6,906 bases of DNA from Actinomycetota bacterium (GCA_005883295.1 VAWV01000180.1:1-6906); one strand, 5' to 3'. Positions 1 through 6,459 are shown, numbered from the stretch's first letter. Program-made: numbers and translations. Notes: generated by a model from the letters alone, not told the origin.

Positions 1-183
1 CGGATCGGCACGCCCAGCGTCACCACGCGCGGGATGGGCCCGGACGAGATGGTCGCCATCGCGCACATGATCGATCGCGGCGTGGCGGCCGCGCGCGACG
101 CTGACGAGGCGGCGTTGGCACGGCTGGCGGACGAAGTCCGCGAGCTCACGGCCGCGTTCCCCGCGCCCGGGATCGACTCCTAA
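1..183 (+). CDS. glyA: Serine hydroxymethyltransferase, C-terminal end (partial)
   Basis: This is the last 60 codons and TAA stop of a gene that begins before the window. Serine hydroxymethyltransferase is a cytoplasmic PLP enzyme that interconverts serine and glycine while charging tetrahydrofolate with a one-carbon unit. The visible stretch opens with RIGTPSVTTRGMG, which matches the family's conserved C-terminal R-(I/V)-G-T-P-x-(V/L)-T-(T/S)-R-G segment. It then has a helical region (DEMVAIAHMIDRGV) and ends with VRELTAAFP, like the family's usual V-x-x-L-x-x-x-F-P tail. The PLP lysine and the rest of the active site lie upstream of the window. The gene is followed by a GC-rich hairpin and a 191-base gap, so it probably ends its own transcript. 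The identification rests on the short C-terminal signature only, but that signature is distinctive. Confidence 0.9.
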   Translation, partial: RIGTPSVTTRGMGPDEMVAIAHMIDRGVAAARDADEAALARLADEVRELTAAFPAPGIDS

Positions 184-191
184 GCGGATCA

Positions 192-219
192 CCGGCCGGC
201 CGCGCGTCCCGCCGGCCGG
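192..219 (+). terminator. GC-rich hairpin after glyA, possible terminator
   Basis: Nine bases at 192-200 (CCGGCCGGC) are perfectly complementary to 211-219 (GCCGGCCGG), with a 10-base loop. The hairpin starts 9 bases after the glyA stop. No U-tract follows, so it is not a classical intrinsic terminator. Stem-only terminators without a U-tract have been proposed in high-GC actinobacteria. Each arm is also nearly palindromic in itself, so alternative pairings exist. Confidence 0.45.
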
Positions 220-238
220 CTCCTCGGGCGGGGTGGAA

Positions 239-297
239 GGCGCGGCGTTCCCCGCTGCCGACTATTGCCGTTCAGGAGGCAGTGGGGAATGCGCGCC
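239..297 (+). promoter_or_regulatory. Long imperfect stem-loop upstream of the DUF1800 gene
   Basis: Bases 239-259 pair with 278-297. The pairs are 239-244 with 292-297, then 246-259 with 278-291, with G245 bulged out. I count 20 pairs, two of them G-U (247 with 290, and 254 with 283). The 18-base loop is 260-277. The core includes TTCCCC at 248-253 pairing with GGGGAA at 284-289. The AGGAGG at 274-279 is split between the loop and the 3' arm. The element sits 55 bases after glyA and ends 77 bases before the preferred DUF1800 start. No U-tract follows. It could be an RNA control element for the downstream operon, a second terminator, an RNase processing site or an intergenic palindromic repeat. 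The pairing is directly visible; the function is not. Confidence 0.5.
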
Positions 298-363
298 GAC
301 CGGCCCGCTCGCCGCCACGCCCCGCCGGGGTATCAAGCCCCCCGCGCGCGAGGCCGACTTATT

Positions 364-370
364 GGAGAGG
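364..370 (+). promoter_or_regulatory. Ribosome binding site for the DUF1800 gene
   Basis: GGAGAGG lies 4 bases before the GTG at 375, and its GGAG core is 7 bases from that codon. It is the best-placed Shine-Dalgarno sequence in frame with the DUF1800 protein, and it decides the start over the upstream in-frame GTG at 282, which has an AGGAGG only 2 bases away. Confidence 0.55.
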
Positions 371-374
371 GCCC

Positions 375-1889
375 GTGCCGCCGACCCTGCTCAAAAAGAG
401 GCTTCGCAGGAAGCACCACCGCCAGCACGCGCGGAGGCTTCGGCATGCCCGGCGCCACCGCCCGCGGCATCAGGACGAGCAGGTCTTCGTCATCGAGCCG
501 CCGGCGCAGCCCCCAAAGCCGAAGCCCAAGCCCAAGCCGCCCCCGAAGCTCCCTCCGCCGCCGGACACCAACCACCGCAACGCGGAGCGCCTCCTCTGGC
601 GGGCCGGCTTCGGCCCCCGCCCCGGCGACGTCGACCACGTCGTCTCCGTCGGGATCGACGCCGCCGTGCACGAGCTCGTCTACCCGACTGGCACGGCGAA
701 CCTGATCGGGCCCGCGCCCAGGGACGAGGACGGCAACGCGCTCGCGCCCGAGGACGCCTGGGGTCACGACCACCTGTGGTGGCTCGACCGGATGGTGCGC
801 TCAGACCAGCCACTCGCGGAGCGGATGACGCTGATCTTCCACGACTGGTTCGCCACCAGCAACGACAAGGTCGGGAGCCAGCGCATGATGCTCGACCAGA
901 ACGCGACGATCCGGGCGAACGCGCTGGGCTCGTTCAAGGACCTGCTGACCGCGCTCACCCAGGACCCGGCGATGCTGGTCTGGCTCGACGGCATCGAGAA
1001 CCGTGCCGGCGACGTGAACGAGAACTACGGGCGCGAGGTGATGGAGCTGTTCACGCTCGGAGCCGACCGGGGCGCGTACACGGAGCAGGACGTGCGCGAG
1101 CTGGCGCGCGCCCTGTCCGGCTTCGACGCGGACTGGGTGGACGGCTCCGGCTGGCAGAACTTCCGCTACGTGCCGCGCCGGCACGATTCCGGCTCGAAGA
1201 CCGTCTTCGGCCAGACCGGGAACTTCGACTGGCAAGACGCGCTTCGCCTCCTGCTTGAGAACCTCTACCACGCGTCGTTCTTCGTGACGAAGCTGTGGGG
1301 CTACTTCATCCCCACGCCCCCGGACGGCGCCACGCAGGCAGCCCTCCAGAAGCTTTATGTCGACTCGGGCTACGGCATCGCCCCGGTGGTCGAGGCGATC
1401 CTGAAGCACCCCGACCTCTACGCGGATCGCGCACTGGTCAAGCCGCCCGTCGTGTTCAACGCGGGCCTGCTGCGGATGCTGGGCCGCGGCATCGACACCA
1501 GCGCGTGGTCCTGGCTCGGCGACATGGCCGGCCAGCACCTGTTCCTGCCGCCGAACGTGTCGGGCTGGGACGACTCCACGTGGCTCGACACGTCCACCTG
1601 GCGGGGGCGGTCGATGATGGTGACCTACGCGCTCGAGCCGAAGCACGTGGACCCCTGGAACGGGCCGGTCTACGACCCGGCCGAGGATGCGGTGACGGCA
1701 GTGAGCCGCGCGCTCGTCTTCACCGGCGGCCCGACGCTGTCGACCGAGACCCGCAACACGCTCGCCTCGTTCGCCGGCTCCTGCCTCCCGGGGGCGATGG
1801 CGTCCTGGCAGCAGTCGCCGTACCGGGCCATGCGCCAGAACGCCCTGCGGCATCTGATCCTGACCTCGTCGGACTGGCAGGCCTCCTGA
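375..1889 (+). CDS. DUF1800 family protein
   Basis: A 504-residue protein of the DUF1800 family (PF08811), whose biochemical role is not established. Typical family landmarks are visible: ERLLWRAGFGP at 71-81, HDWFATS at 156-162, NENYGREVMELFTLG at 216-230, YTEQDVRELARALSGF at 235-250 and LPPNVSGWD at 391-399. Ahead of the domain is a very basic His/Arg-rich segment (about residues 7-32) and a Pro/Lys-rich linker (about 42-63). I see no hydrophobic signal peptide or membrane segment from any in-frame start, which is odd because its partner DUF1501 is a Tat substrate. GTG 375 is chosen for its Shine-Dalgarno spacing. GTG 282 would add 31 residues (535 in all) of low-complexity sequence. The DUF1501 gene follows after 37 bases, so the two are almost certainly co-transcribed. 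Family assignment is secure; start and location are less so. Confidence 0.9.
   Translation: MPPTLLKKRLRRKHHRQHARRLRHARRHRPRHQDEQVFVIEPPAQPPKPKPKPKPPPKLPPPPDTNHRNAERLLWRAGFGPRPGDVDHVVSVGIDAAVHELVYPTGTANLIGPAPRDEDGNALAPEDAWGHDHLWWLDRMVRSDQPLAERMTLIFHDWFATSNDKVGSQRMMLDQNATIRANALGSFKDLLTALTQDPAMLVWLDGIENRAGDVNENYGREVMELFTLGADRGAYTEQDVRELARALSGFDADWVDGSGWQNFRYVPRRHDSGSKTVFGQTGNFDWQDALRLLLENLYHASFFVTKLWGYFIPTPPDGATQAALQKLYVDSGYGIAPVVEAILKHPDLYADRALVKPPVVFNAGLLRMLGRGIDTSAWSWLGDMAGQHLFLPPNVSGWDDSTWLDTSTWRGRSMMVTYALEPKHVDPWNGPVYDPAEDAVTAVSRALVFTGGPTLSTETRNTLASFAGSCLPGAMASWQQSPYRAMRQNALRHLILTSSDWQAS
516..539 (+). repeat. Four-copy hexamer repeat coding a Lys-Pro run
   Basis: Four consecutive copies of AAGCC(G/C) encode alternating Lys and Pro in the linker of the DUF1800 protein. 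Such short tandem copies can change in number by replication slippage, so the linker length may vary between strains. It is in frame and does not disturb the gene. Confidence 0.8.
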
Positions 1890-1913
1890 CATGGCGTGCT
1901 GCCGCGACTTCAC

Positions 1914-1919
1914 GAGGAG
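1914..1919 (+). promoter_or_regulatory. Ribosome binding site deciding the DUF1501 start
   Basis: GAGGAG sits 7 bases upstream of ATG 1927, an ideal spacing. The in-frame ATG at 1891, one base after the DUF1800 stop, has no comparable site and would add twelve residues (MACCRDFTRSQL) that look like translated leader. The site therefore supports 1927 as the true start. Confidence 0.75.
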
Positions 1920-1926
1920 CCAGCTG

Positions 1927-3261
1927 ATGCGGAACGCGGCCGCCGAGGCCGGCCGCGGCCTGCCATCGGTCGAGCCCGGCATGCCGACCCCCGCCGGCAC
2001 CGGCCTCTCCCGCCGCTCGTTCCTGGAGCGCAGCGCGGGGATGGCGCTCGCCGTCTACGGCGCGAACCGTCTCGGGCTCGGCGCCCTGCGGGAGGGCGTC
2101 GCGGCCGCGGCGTCCGGGGCGCCGCAGCGGGTGCTCGTCTCGATCTTCCTGCCGGGCGGGTGCGACGGCATGAGCGTGCTGGCGCCGGTCGGCGACACCC
2201 GCTACGCGCAGCTGCGTCCCACGCTGGCGATCCCACCCTCGACCGGTACGCCGTTCGCGCCGGACGCGCGACTTCGCTGGAGCGATCCCGCCGGCGGCCT
2301 GTCGACTCTTCACGGCGAGGGCAAGGTCACGGTCTTCCCGGCGATCGGCTACGACCACCCCGACCAGTCACACTTCACGAGCCGCCACTTCTGGGAGGTC
2401 GGCGCCACGGATGCCCACGCCCGCTACGGCTGGCTCGGGCGCTACCTGGACGCCGCCGGCGCGGACGACAACCCGCTCCAGGCCCTGAGCCTGGACAGCG
2501 ACCTGTCCCCGGCGCTCGCGCCCGCCCGCGTCCCGGTCGCGGCCGTCGAGCGCCCCGAGGACTTCGACTTCTGGGTACCGGGCGTCGACGACCCGGTCAA
2601 GGAGCCGATGCTCGAAGCGTTCGGCGACCTCGGACGCCTGGCCACGAGCGATCCGGTGAAGGCCGGCGCGCGCAAGGTCGCCACCGAGGTCGACACCGTC
2701 CGCCGCCAGCTCGCGCCGTTCGCCACCCCCGACGGCAACCCGAGCTACAACAGCCCGGTCACCTATCCGGACAGCGACTTCGCCCGGCGCCTGGCCGCGC
2801 TCGGCGCGATGCTCGCAGCAGGGCTGCCGCTCCACTGCGTGACGATCAACTCGGACGGCGGCTTCGACACGCACTCGGGCCAGGCCGACAGCCTGCCAGG
2901 GGACGTCAAGGGCACCTGCGACGCGGTGCTCACGTTCCAGCGCGATCTCGAGGCGCGGGGGCTCGCCGATCGCGTGCTGGTGGTCCTGTGGTCGGAGTTC
3001 GGCCGCCGCCCGGAGGAGAACGGCTCCGGCACCGACCACGGCGCCGCCGGGACCGCCTTCGTGATCGGCGCGAAGTCGAGCGGCCAGATGATCGGCGAGT
3101 TCCCCGGGCTCGCCACACTCGACGACGACGACAACCTGCGCGCCACGTCCGACTTCCGCGCGATGTACTGCTCGCTGCTGGAGCAGTGGCTCGGCTTCGA
3201 CTCGGCCGCCGTCATCCCGGGCGCATCCTCGTTCGACCGGCCGACCCTGGTGAAGTCGTGA
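1927..3261 (+). CDS. DUF1501 family protein, Tat-exported
   Basis: A 444-residue DUF1501 protein (PF07394), a family related to the alkaline phosphatase/sulfatase superfamily but without an agreed reaction. The N-terminus has a twin-arginine signal, SRRSFLERSAG at residues 28-38, followed by a hydrophobic stretch, so it is probably exported folded. Family landmarks are FLPGGCDGM at 74-82, HPDQSHFTSRHFWE at 144-157, GGFDTHSGQ at 311-319 and SEFGRRPEENGSGTDHG at 356-372. The Asp, His and Glu residues in the last three are candidate metal or catalytic ligands by analogy with the superfamily. The start is fixed by the GAGGAG site. The gene follows DUF1800 by 37 bases, and its TGA overlaps the GTG of the cupredoxin gene, which indicates translational coupling. 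ATG 1981 is a weaker alternative start that keeps the Tat motif. Confidence 0.93.
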   Translation: MRNAAAEAGRGLPSVEPGMPTPAGTGLSRRSFLERSAGMALAVYGANRLGLGALREGVAAAASGAPQRVLVSIFLPGGCDGMSVLAPVGDTRYAQLRPTLAIPPSTGTPFAPDARLRWSDPAGGLSTLHGEGKVTVFPAIGYDHPDQSHFTSRHFWEVGATDAHARYGWLGRYLDAAGADDNPLQALSLDSDLSPALAPARVPVAAVERPEDFDFWVPGVDDPVKEPMLEAFGDLGRLATSDPVKAGARKVATEVDTVRRQLAPFATPDGNPSYNSPVTYPDSDFARRLAALGAMLAAGLPLHCVTINSDGGFDTHSGQADSLPGDVKGTCDAVLTFQRDLEARGLADRVLVVLWSEFGRRPEENGSGTDHGAAGTAFVIGAKSSGQMIGEFPGLATLDDDDNLRATSDFRAMYCSLLEQWLGFDSAAVIPGASSFDRPTLVKS

Positions 3262-3719
3262 GGCGCGCCGTCGCGATCCTGGCGGTCACGCTGCTCGCGA
3301 TCCCGAGCGTGAGCACGGCGCACCCGCGGCGCCACCGGCACAGGCATCGCGACGAGCACGTGCGCGTCAGCGCTCCGCCCCCCACGCGACACGTGGTGCC
3401 ACCGCCGCCGGTCCTCCCGCCGCCCAAGCCGCTCGCACGCCTCCAGGTGGTGGCGCGCGAATGGAGCGTGGTCCCGTCGCGGCTCACGCTTCCGGCGGGG
3501 CGCGTGGTGGTGGAGCTCGCCAACCTCGGCCAGGACCCGCACGACCTCCGGATCGAGCGCGCGAACGACCCCACCGCCGGCTTCGACTTCACGCTCGCGC
3601 GCGCGGGGGCCCGGGAGAGCCAGGGCCTTCAGCTGAGCCCGGGGACCTGGAAGCTGTACTGCACGCTGCCGGGCCACGAGGCCCTCGGCATGCGGGCGCT
3701 CATCACGGTCGGCGGGTAA
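3258..3719 (+). CDS. Secreted type 1 copper (cupredoxin) protein
   Basis: A 153-residue small blue-copper-type protein. The first 21 residues are a Sec signal peptide (MRRAVAILAV, then a hydrophobic core, likely cut after STA at residue 21). A mature His/Arg-rich arm follows (about 22-34), then a Pro-rich linker (about 40-58). The cupredoxin domain spans about 62-153. The type 1 copper ligands are visible: His95 in DPHDL and the C-x4-H-x4-M set Cys135, His140 and Met145 in YCTLPGHEALGM. Such proteins usually carry electrons or bind copper outside the membrane; its partner here is unknown. The GTG start overlaps the DUF1501 stop as GTGA, with a weak GGTGA at 3249-3253. This argues that it is made together with DUF1501 and may serve the DUF1800/DUF1501 pair. 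The His-rich arm could bind extra metal, which is inference. Confidence 0.9.
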   Translation: MRRAVAILAVTLLAIPSVSTAHPRRHRHRHRDEHVRVSAPPPTRHVVPPPPVLPPPKPLARLQVVAREWSVVPSRLTLPAGRVVVELANLGQDPHDLRIERANDPTAGFDFTLARAGARESQGLQLSPGTWKLYCTLPGHEALGMRALITVGG

Positions 3720-3765
3720 CCCGGCGCGCGCACCGCGGCCGCCTCCTACACTCCCGCCGGGGGTT
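3718..3765 (+). other. Weak inverted repeat between cupredoxin and S15-like genes
   Basis: CCCGGCG at 3720-3726 pairs with CGCCGGG at 3755-3761, and AA at 3718-3719 can pair with TT at 3764-3765 if two G's are bulged. The loop is 28 bases and holds a possible -10 element. The stem is short for this GC content, and no U-tract follows. It may be a weak terminator or operator, or chance. Confidence 0.25.
3747..3752 (+). promoter_or_regulatory. Possible -10 element for the S15-like hydrolase gene
   Basis: TACACT fits the TAnnnT pattern of actinobacterial -10 boxes and lies 20 bases before ATG 3773, in one of the few AT-containing spots of the 53-base gap. No clear TTGACA-like -35 is seen at the usual distance. 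If real, the two hydrolase genes could be transcribed separately from the DUF1800 cluster, with a short leader. Confidence 0.3.
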
Positions 3766-3772
3766 CAGGGGG

Positions 3773-5626
3773 ATGACTCGCAAACGCCCGAGCACGCGGC
3801 GCGCCGTCACGGCGGCGTTCGCGGCGCTCACCACTCTTCTGCTCGTCGCGGCGCCGCAGTCGAGCGCCGCCGCGCGCCCATTCACCGTCAAGACCCTCCA
3901 CTTCGACGTGGTCACCGGGCCGTACGGCGACCACCACTGCGACATCGTCGGCGACCTGTACAAGCCGCGCTCCGCCTCGAAGGCGCACCCGGCGCCGGCG
4001 ATCCTGACCACGAACGGCTTCGGCGGCTCGAAGGACGACCAGGCCGATGTCGCGAAGCTCGAGGCCTCGCGCGGCTACGTGGTCCTCTCCTACTCGGGCC
4101 TCGGGTTCGGCGGCAGCACGTGCAAGATCACGCTCGACGACCGCGACTACGACGGCCGGGCGGGAAGTCAGCTGGTCACCTTCCTCGGCGGCGGCAAGGC
4201 CGCCAAGGACGGGACCCGCGTGGACTACGTGCGCCACGACCGGATCGCGCACGACGGAAGGCACCACGCGGCCGACCCGCGCGTGGGGATGATCGGCGGC
4301 TCGTACGGAGGCCAGATCCAGTTCGCCATCGCCGGGATCGACCCGCGCGTGGACACGATCATCCCGATCATCACCTGGAACGACCTGAGCTACTCGCTGG
4401 CCCCGAACAACGTCAGCTTCGATCACGGGGTGACCTACCAGACGCCCGGCGTGGAGAAGTACGAGTGGACGTCGCTCTTCTTCGGCCTCGGGATCGCCGA
4501 CGGGATCGAGGGGGCGAGCGCGGACCCGTCGCGCAACACGGGCTGCCCGAACTTCGACGACCGGGCCTGCGGATCCAAGTTCCAGATGGACGCCACCGGC
4601 GCGCCGAACGACGCCACGCTGCTGTTCGCCCGGCACGCGTCGGTCGAGTCGTTCGTGCACAACATCCGCATCCCCACGCTGCTCTCGCAGGGCCAGTCGG
4701 ACACGCTCTTCAACCTGCAGGAGGCGATCGCCACGTACCGCTCGCTGCGCGGACAGCGCGTGCCGGTGAAGATGATCTGGCGCTTCGGCGGCCACTCGGG
4801 CGGCAGCGCGCCGGGTGAGATGGATGGCTCGAACGGCCAGCTCAAGGCGCCCGCGCACAACTACGAGACCCGCACGTACCTCCAGTGGTTCGACCACTAC
4901 CTGGCCGGCAAGCGGATCCGGCCGCCGCTCGACGTCACCTACTTCCGCGACTGGATTCACTACAAGGGCGACGCCACGAAGGCGTACGCGAGGGCCGCCA
5001 GGTTCCCGTTCGCCCAGGCCCGGACGCTGTTCCTGTCCGGCGCGAGCGGGCTTACCGGCGCGCGCTCGAACGTCACGGCGGGGAACGCGTCCTTCGTCAC
5101 GCCCACCGCGGGCGCGCCGGAGAGCTACACCGAGACCTCCGCCCTCGACCAGAGCCAGCCCGTCACCGATCCGCCGGGCACGTTCGCGCAGTTCGAGGGC
5201 CCACCGCTCAAGGCCAAGCTCGACGTGATCGGCGTGCCGACGGCCGACGTGAGCGTGTCGGCGCCGACCTTCGAGAACGGGGTGGCCGCCGGCGGCGCGC
5301 CCTCCGAGCTCGTGCTGTTCTTCAAGCTCTACGACATCAAGCCGGATGGGACGATCGTGCTCGCGCACCGGCTGATCGCGCCGATCCGGATCGCCGACTT
5401 CACCCACCGCGTGCACGCGCAGCTGCCCGGGATCGTTCATCGCTTCGCGAAGGGCGACCGGATCGCGCTCACCGTCGCAGCGAGCGACGCCGCGTATAAG
5501 GGCAACAACGCGTCCGGGCCGGTCACGATCTCCACCTCGCCTGGCTTCCCCGGCGTACTGAAGCTCCCGGTCGTGTCCCCGCGGGCGCAGAAGCCGGTCC
5601 GGGTGCAGCCGCTCACGGGCCGCTGA
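3773..5626 (+). CDS. Secreted X-Pro dipeptidyl-peptidase (S15)/CocE-like hydrolase
   Basis: A 617-residue alpha/beta hydrolase of the S15/CocE/NonD group, whose members cleave X-Pro dipeptides or acyl esters; the substrate here cannot be told. Residues 1-34 form a Sec signal peptide (MTRKRPSTRR, hydrophobic core, cleavage after SAAA), so the enzyme is exported. The catalytic domain spans about 35-385: nucleophile Ser177 in GGSYGG (175-180), probable acid Asp310 in GQSD, and probable base His341 in GGHSGG. Residues about 410-617 form the C-terminal beta-sandwich typical of the group, including LVLFFKLYDIKPDG at 513-526 and LPGIVHRFAKGDRIAL at 551-566. Cys56, Cys117, Cys258 and Cys266 could form disulfides. 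ATG 3773 is preceded by G-rich sequence (GGGGG at 3759-3763, 9 bases away, and at 3768-3772). An in-frame opening extends upstream to 3461, but that part is out-of-frame cupredoxin sequence. The stop overlaps the probable start of the next hydrolase. Confidence 0.9.
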   Translation: MTRKRPSTRRAVTAAFAALTTLLLVAAPQSSAAARPFTVKTLHFDVVTGPYGDHHCDIVGDLYKPRSASKAHPAPAILTTNGFGGSKDDQADVAKLEASRGYVVLSYSGLGFGGSTCKITLDDRDYDGRAGSQLVTFLGGGKAAKDGTRVDYVRHDRIAHDGRHHAADPRVGMIGGSYGGQIQFAIAGIDPRVDTIIPIITWNDLSYSLAPNNVSFDHGVTYQTPGVEKYEWTSLFFGLGIADGIEGASADPSRNTGCPNFDDRACGSKFQMDATGAPNDATLLFARHASVESFVHNIRIPTLLSQGQSDTLFNLQEAIATYRSLRGQRVPVKMIWRFGGHSGGSAPGEMDGSNGQLKAPAHNYETRTYLQWFDHYLAGKRIRPPLDVTYFRDWIHYKGDATKAYARAARFPFAQARTLFLSGASGLTGARSNVTAGNASFVTPTAGAPESYTETSALDQSQPVTDPPGTFAQFEGPPLKAKLDVIGVPTADVSVSAPTFENGVAAGGAPSELVLFFKLYDIKPDGTIVLAHRLIAPIRIADFTHRVHAQLPGIVHRFAKGDRIALTVAASDAAYKGNNASGPVTISTSPGFPGVLKLPVVSPRAQKPVRVQPLTGR

Positions 5627-6459
5627 GCATCAGCCGCGAAGAGGGGTCGTTCGCCGGCGCGGGCGGGCTGCAGATCCGCTGGCGGTCCTGGCTGCCCGAC
5701 GGCGAGCCGCGAGCCGTGGTCGTCCTCGCGCACGGCGTCTCGGAGCACGGGGGCCGCTACGCGTGGGTCGGCGAGCGGCTGGCAGAGCGCGGGTTCGCCC
5801 TGTACGCCGGCGACCATCGCGGCCACGGGCGATCGGACGGGTCGCGCGCTCTCATCGACAGGATGGATAACGCGGTGGCGGACCTCAACCTTGTCGTCGA
5901 TCTCGCGGTGGGGCGCCAGGGCGGGCGTGAGCCGTTCCTCCTCGGCCACAGCATGGGAGGAGCGGTCGCGCTCTCGTACGCGCTCGCCCACCAGGACCGC
6001 GTCCGCGGTCTGATCCTCTCGGCGCCGCTGGCGGTCCTGGAGGCCGCGTCTCCGCTCACCCGGCTCGCGGGGCGGGTGCTATCGGCGGTGGTCCCGAAGC
6101 TCGGGGTCTACGAGATTGACTCGACGGCCGTGAGCCGCGATCCGGCCGTCGTCCGTGACTACGACGCGGACCCGCTGAACTACCACGGCAGGCTCCCCGC
6201 GCGGACGGTCGCGGAGCTGTCCGCCGCCATCGGCTCCTTCCCCGATCGTTTGGGCGATTTGACGCTCCCGCTCCTGACCATGCACGGCACGGACGACCGG
6301 CTCGTGCCGCCCGGCGCCAGCGAGCTCGTGATCGAGCGCGGCGGCTCGGCCGACAAGTCGATCATTCGCTACGACGGGCTGTACCACGAGCTGCTGAACG
6401 AGCCCGAGCGCGAGCGCGTGCTCGACGACATCGTGGGCTGGATGGAGGCGCGGCTCTAG
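5623..6459 (+). CDS. Monoacylglycerol lipase-type alpha/beta hydrolase
   Basis: A serine hydrolase resembling monoacylglycerol lipases, which split monoacylglycerols into glycerol and fatty acid. Numbered from CTG 5623 (278 residues): oxyanion-side AHG at 36-38, YAGDHRGHGRSDG at 61-73, nucleophile Ser110 in GHSMG (108-112), acid Asp225 in HGTDDRL, base His255 in GLYHELLNEPER. The region before AHG is clearly coding (EGSFAGAGGL, then WRSWLPDGEPRAVVV) and fits the family N-terminus. No ATG, GTG or TTG occurs in frame between the previous stop and GTG 5716, and 5716 would cut into the first beta-strand next to AHG. CTG 5623 overlaps the preceding TGA as CTGA and, from memory of the mycobacterial homologue Rv0183 (279 residues), gives the same N-terminal length. 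No signal peptide is seen, so it is cytoplasmic or membrane-associated. Function confidence is high; the start is uncertain. Confidence 0.9.
   Translation: MSISREEGSFAGAGGLQIRWRSWLPDGEPRAVVVLAHGVSEHGGRYAWVGERLAERGFALYAGDHRGHGRSDGSRALIDRMDNAVADLNLVVDLAVGRQGGREPFLLGHSMGGAVALSYALAHQDRVRGLILSAPLAVLEAASPLTRLAGRVLSAVVPKLGVYEIDSTAVSRDPAVVRDYDADPLNYHGRLPARTVAELSAAIGSFPDRLGDLTLPLLTMHGTDDRLVPPGASELVIERGGSADKSIIRYDGLYHELLNEPERERVLDDIVGWMEARL

Noticed and set aside
1891..1926. ATG 1891 as start of the DUF1501 protein
   Set aside because: It has no proper ribosome binding site, and the sequence between it and ATG 1927 contains the strong GAGGAG that serves 1927.
1896..3257. Plus-strand open frame running through the DUF1501 gene into the cupredoxin
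   Set aside because: Up to 3257 it is an Arg/Pro-rich shadow of DUF1501. Only the part from GTG 3258 is real, shown by the signal peptide and copper ligands, so this is not a fusion protein.
3746..5440. Very long minus-strand open frame opposite the S15-like hydrolase
   Set aside because: The product is Arg/Val/Asp-rich with no motif, a common mirror of high-GC genes with strong third-position GC bias; the plus strand has complete catalytic motifs.
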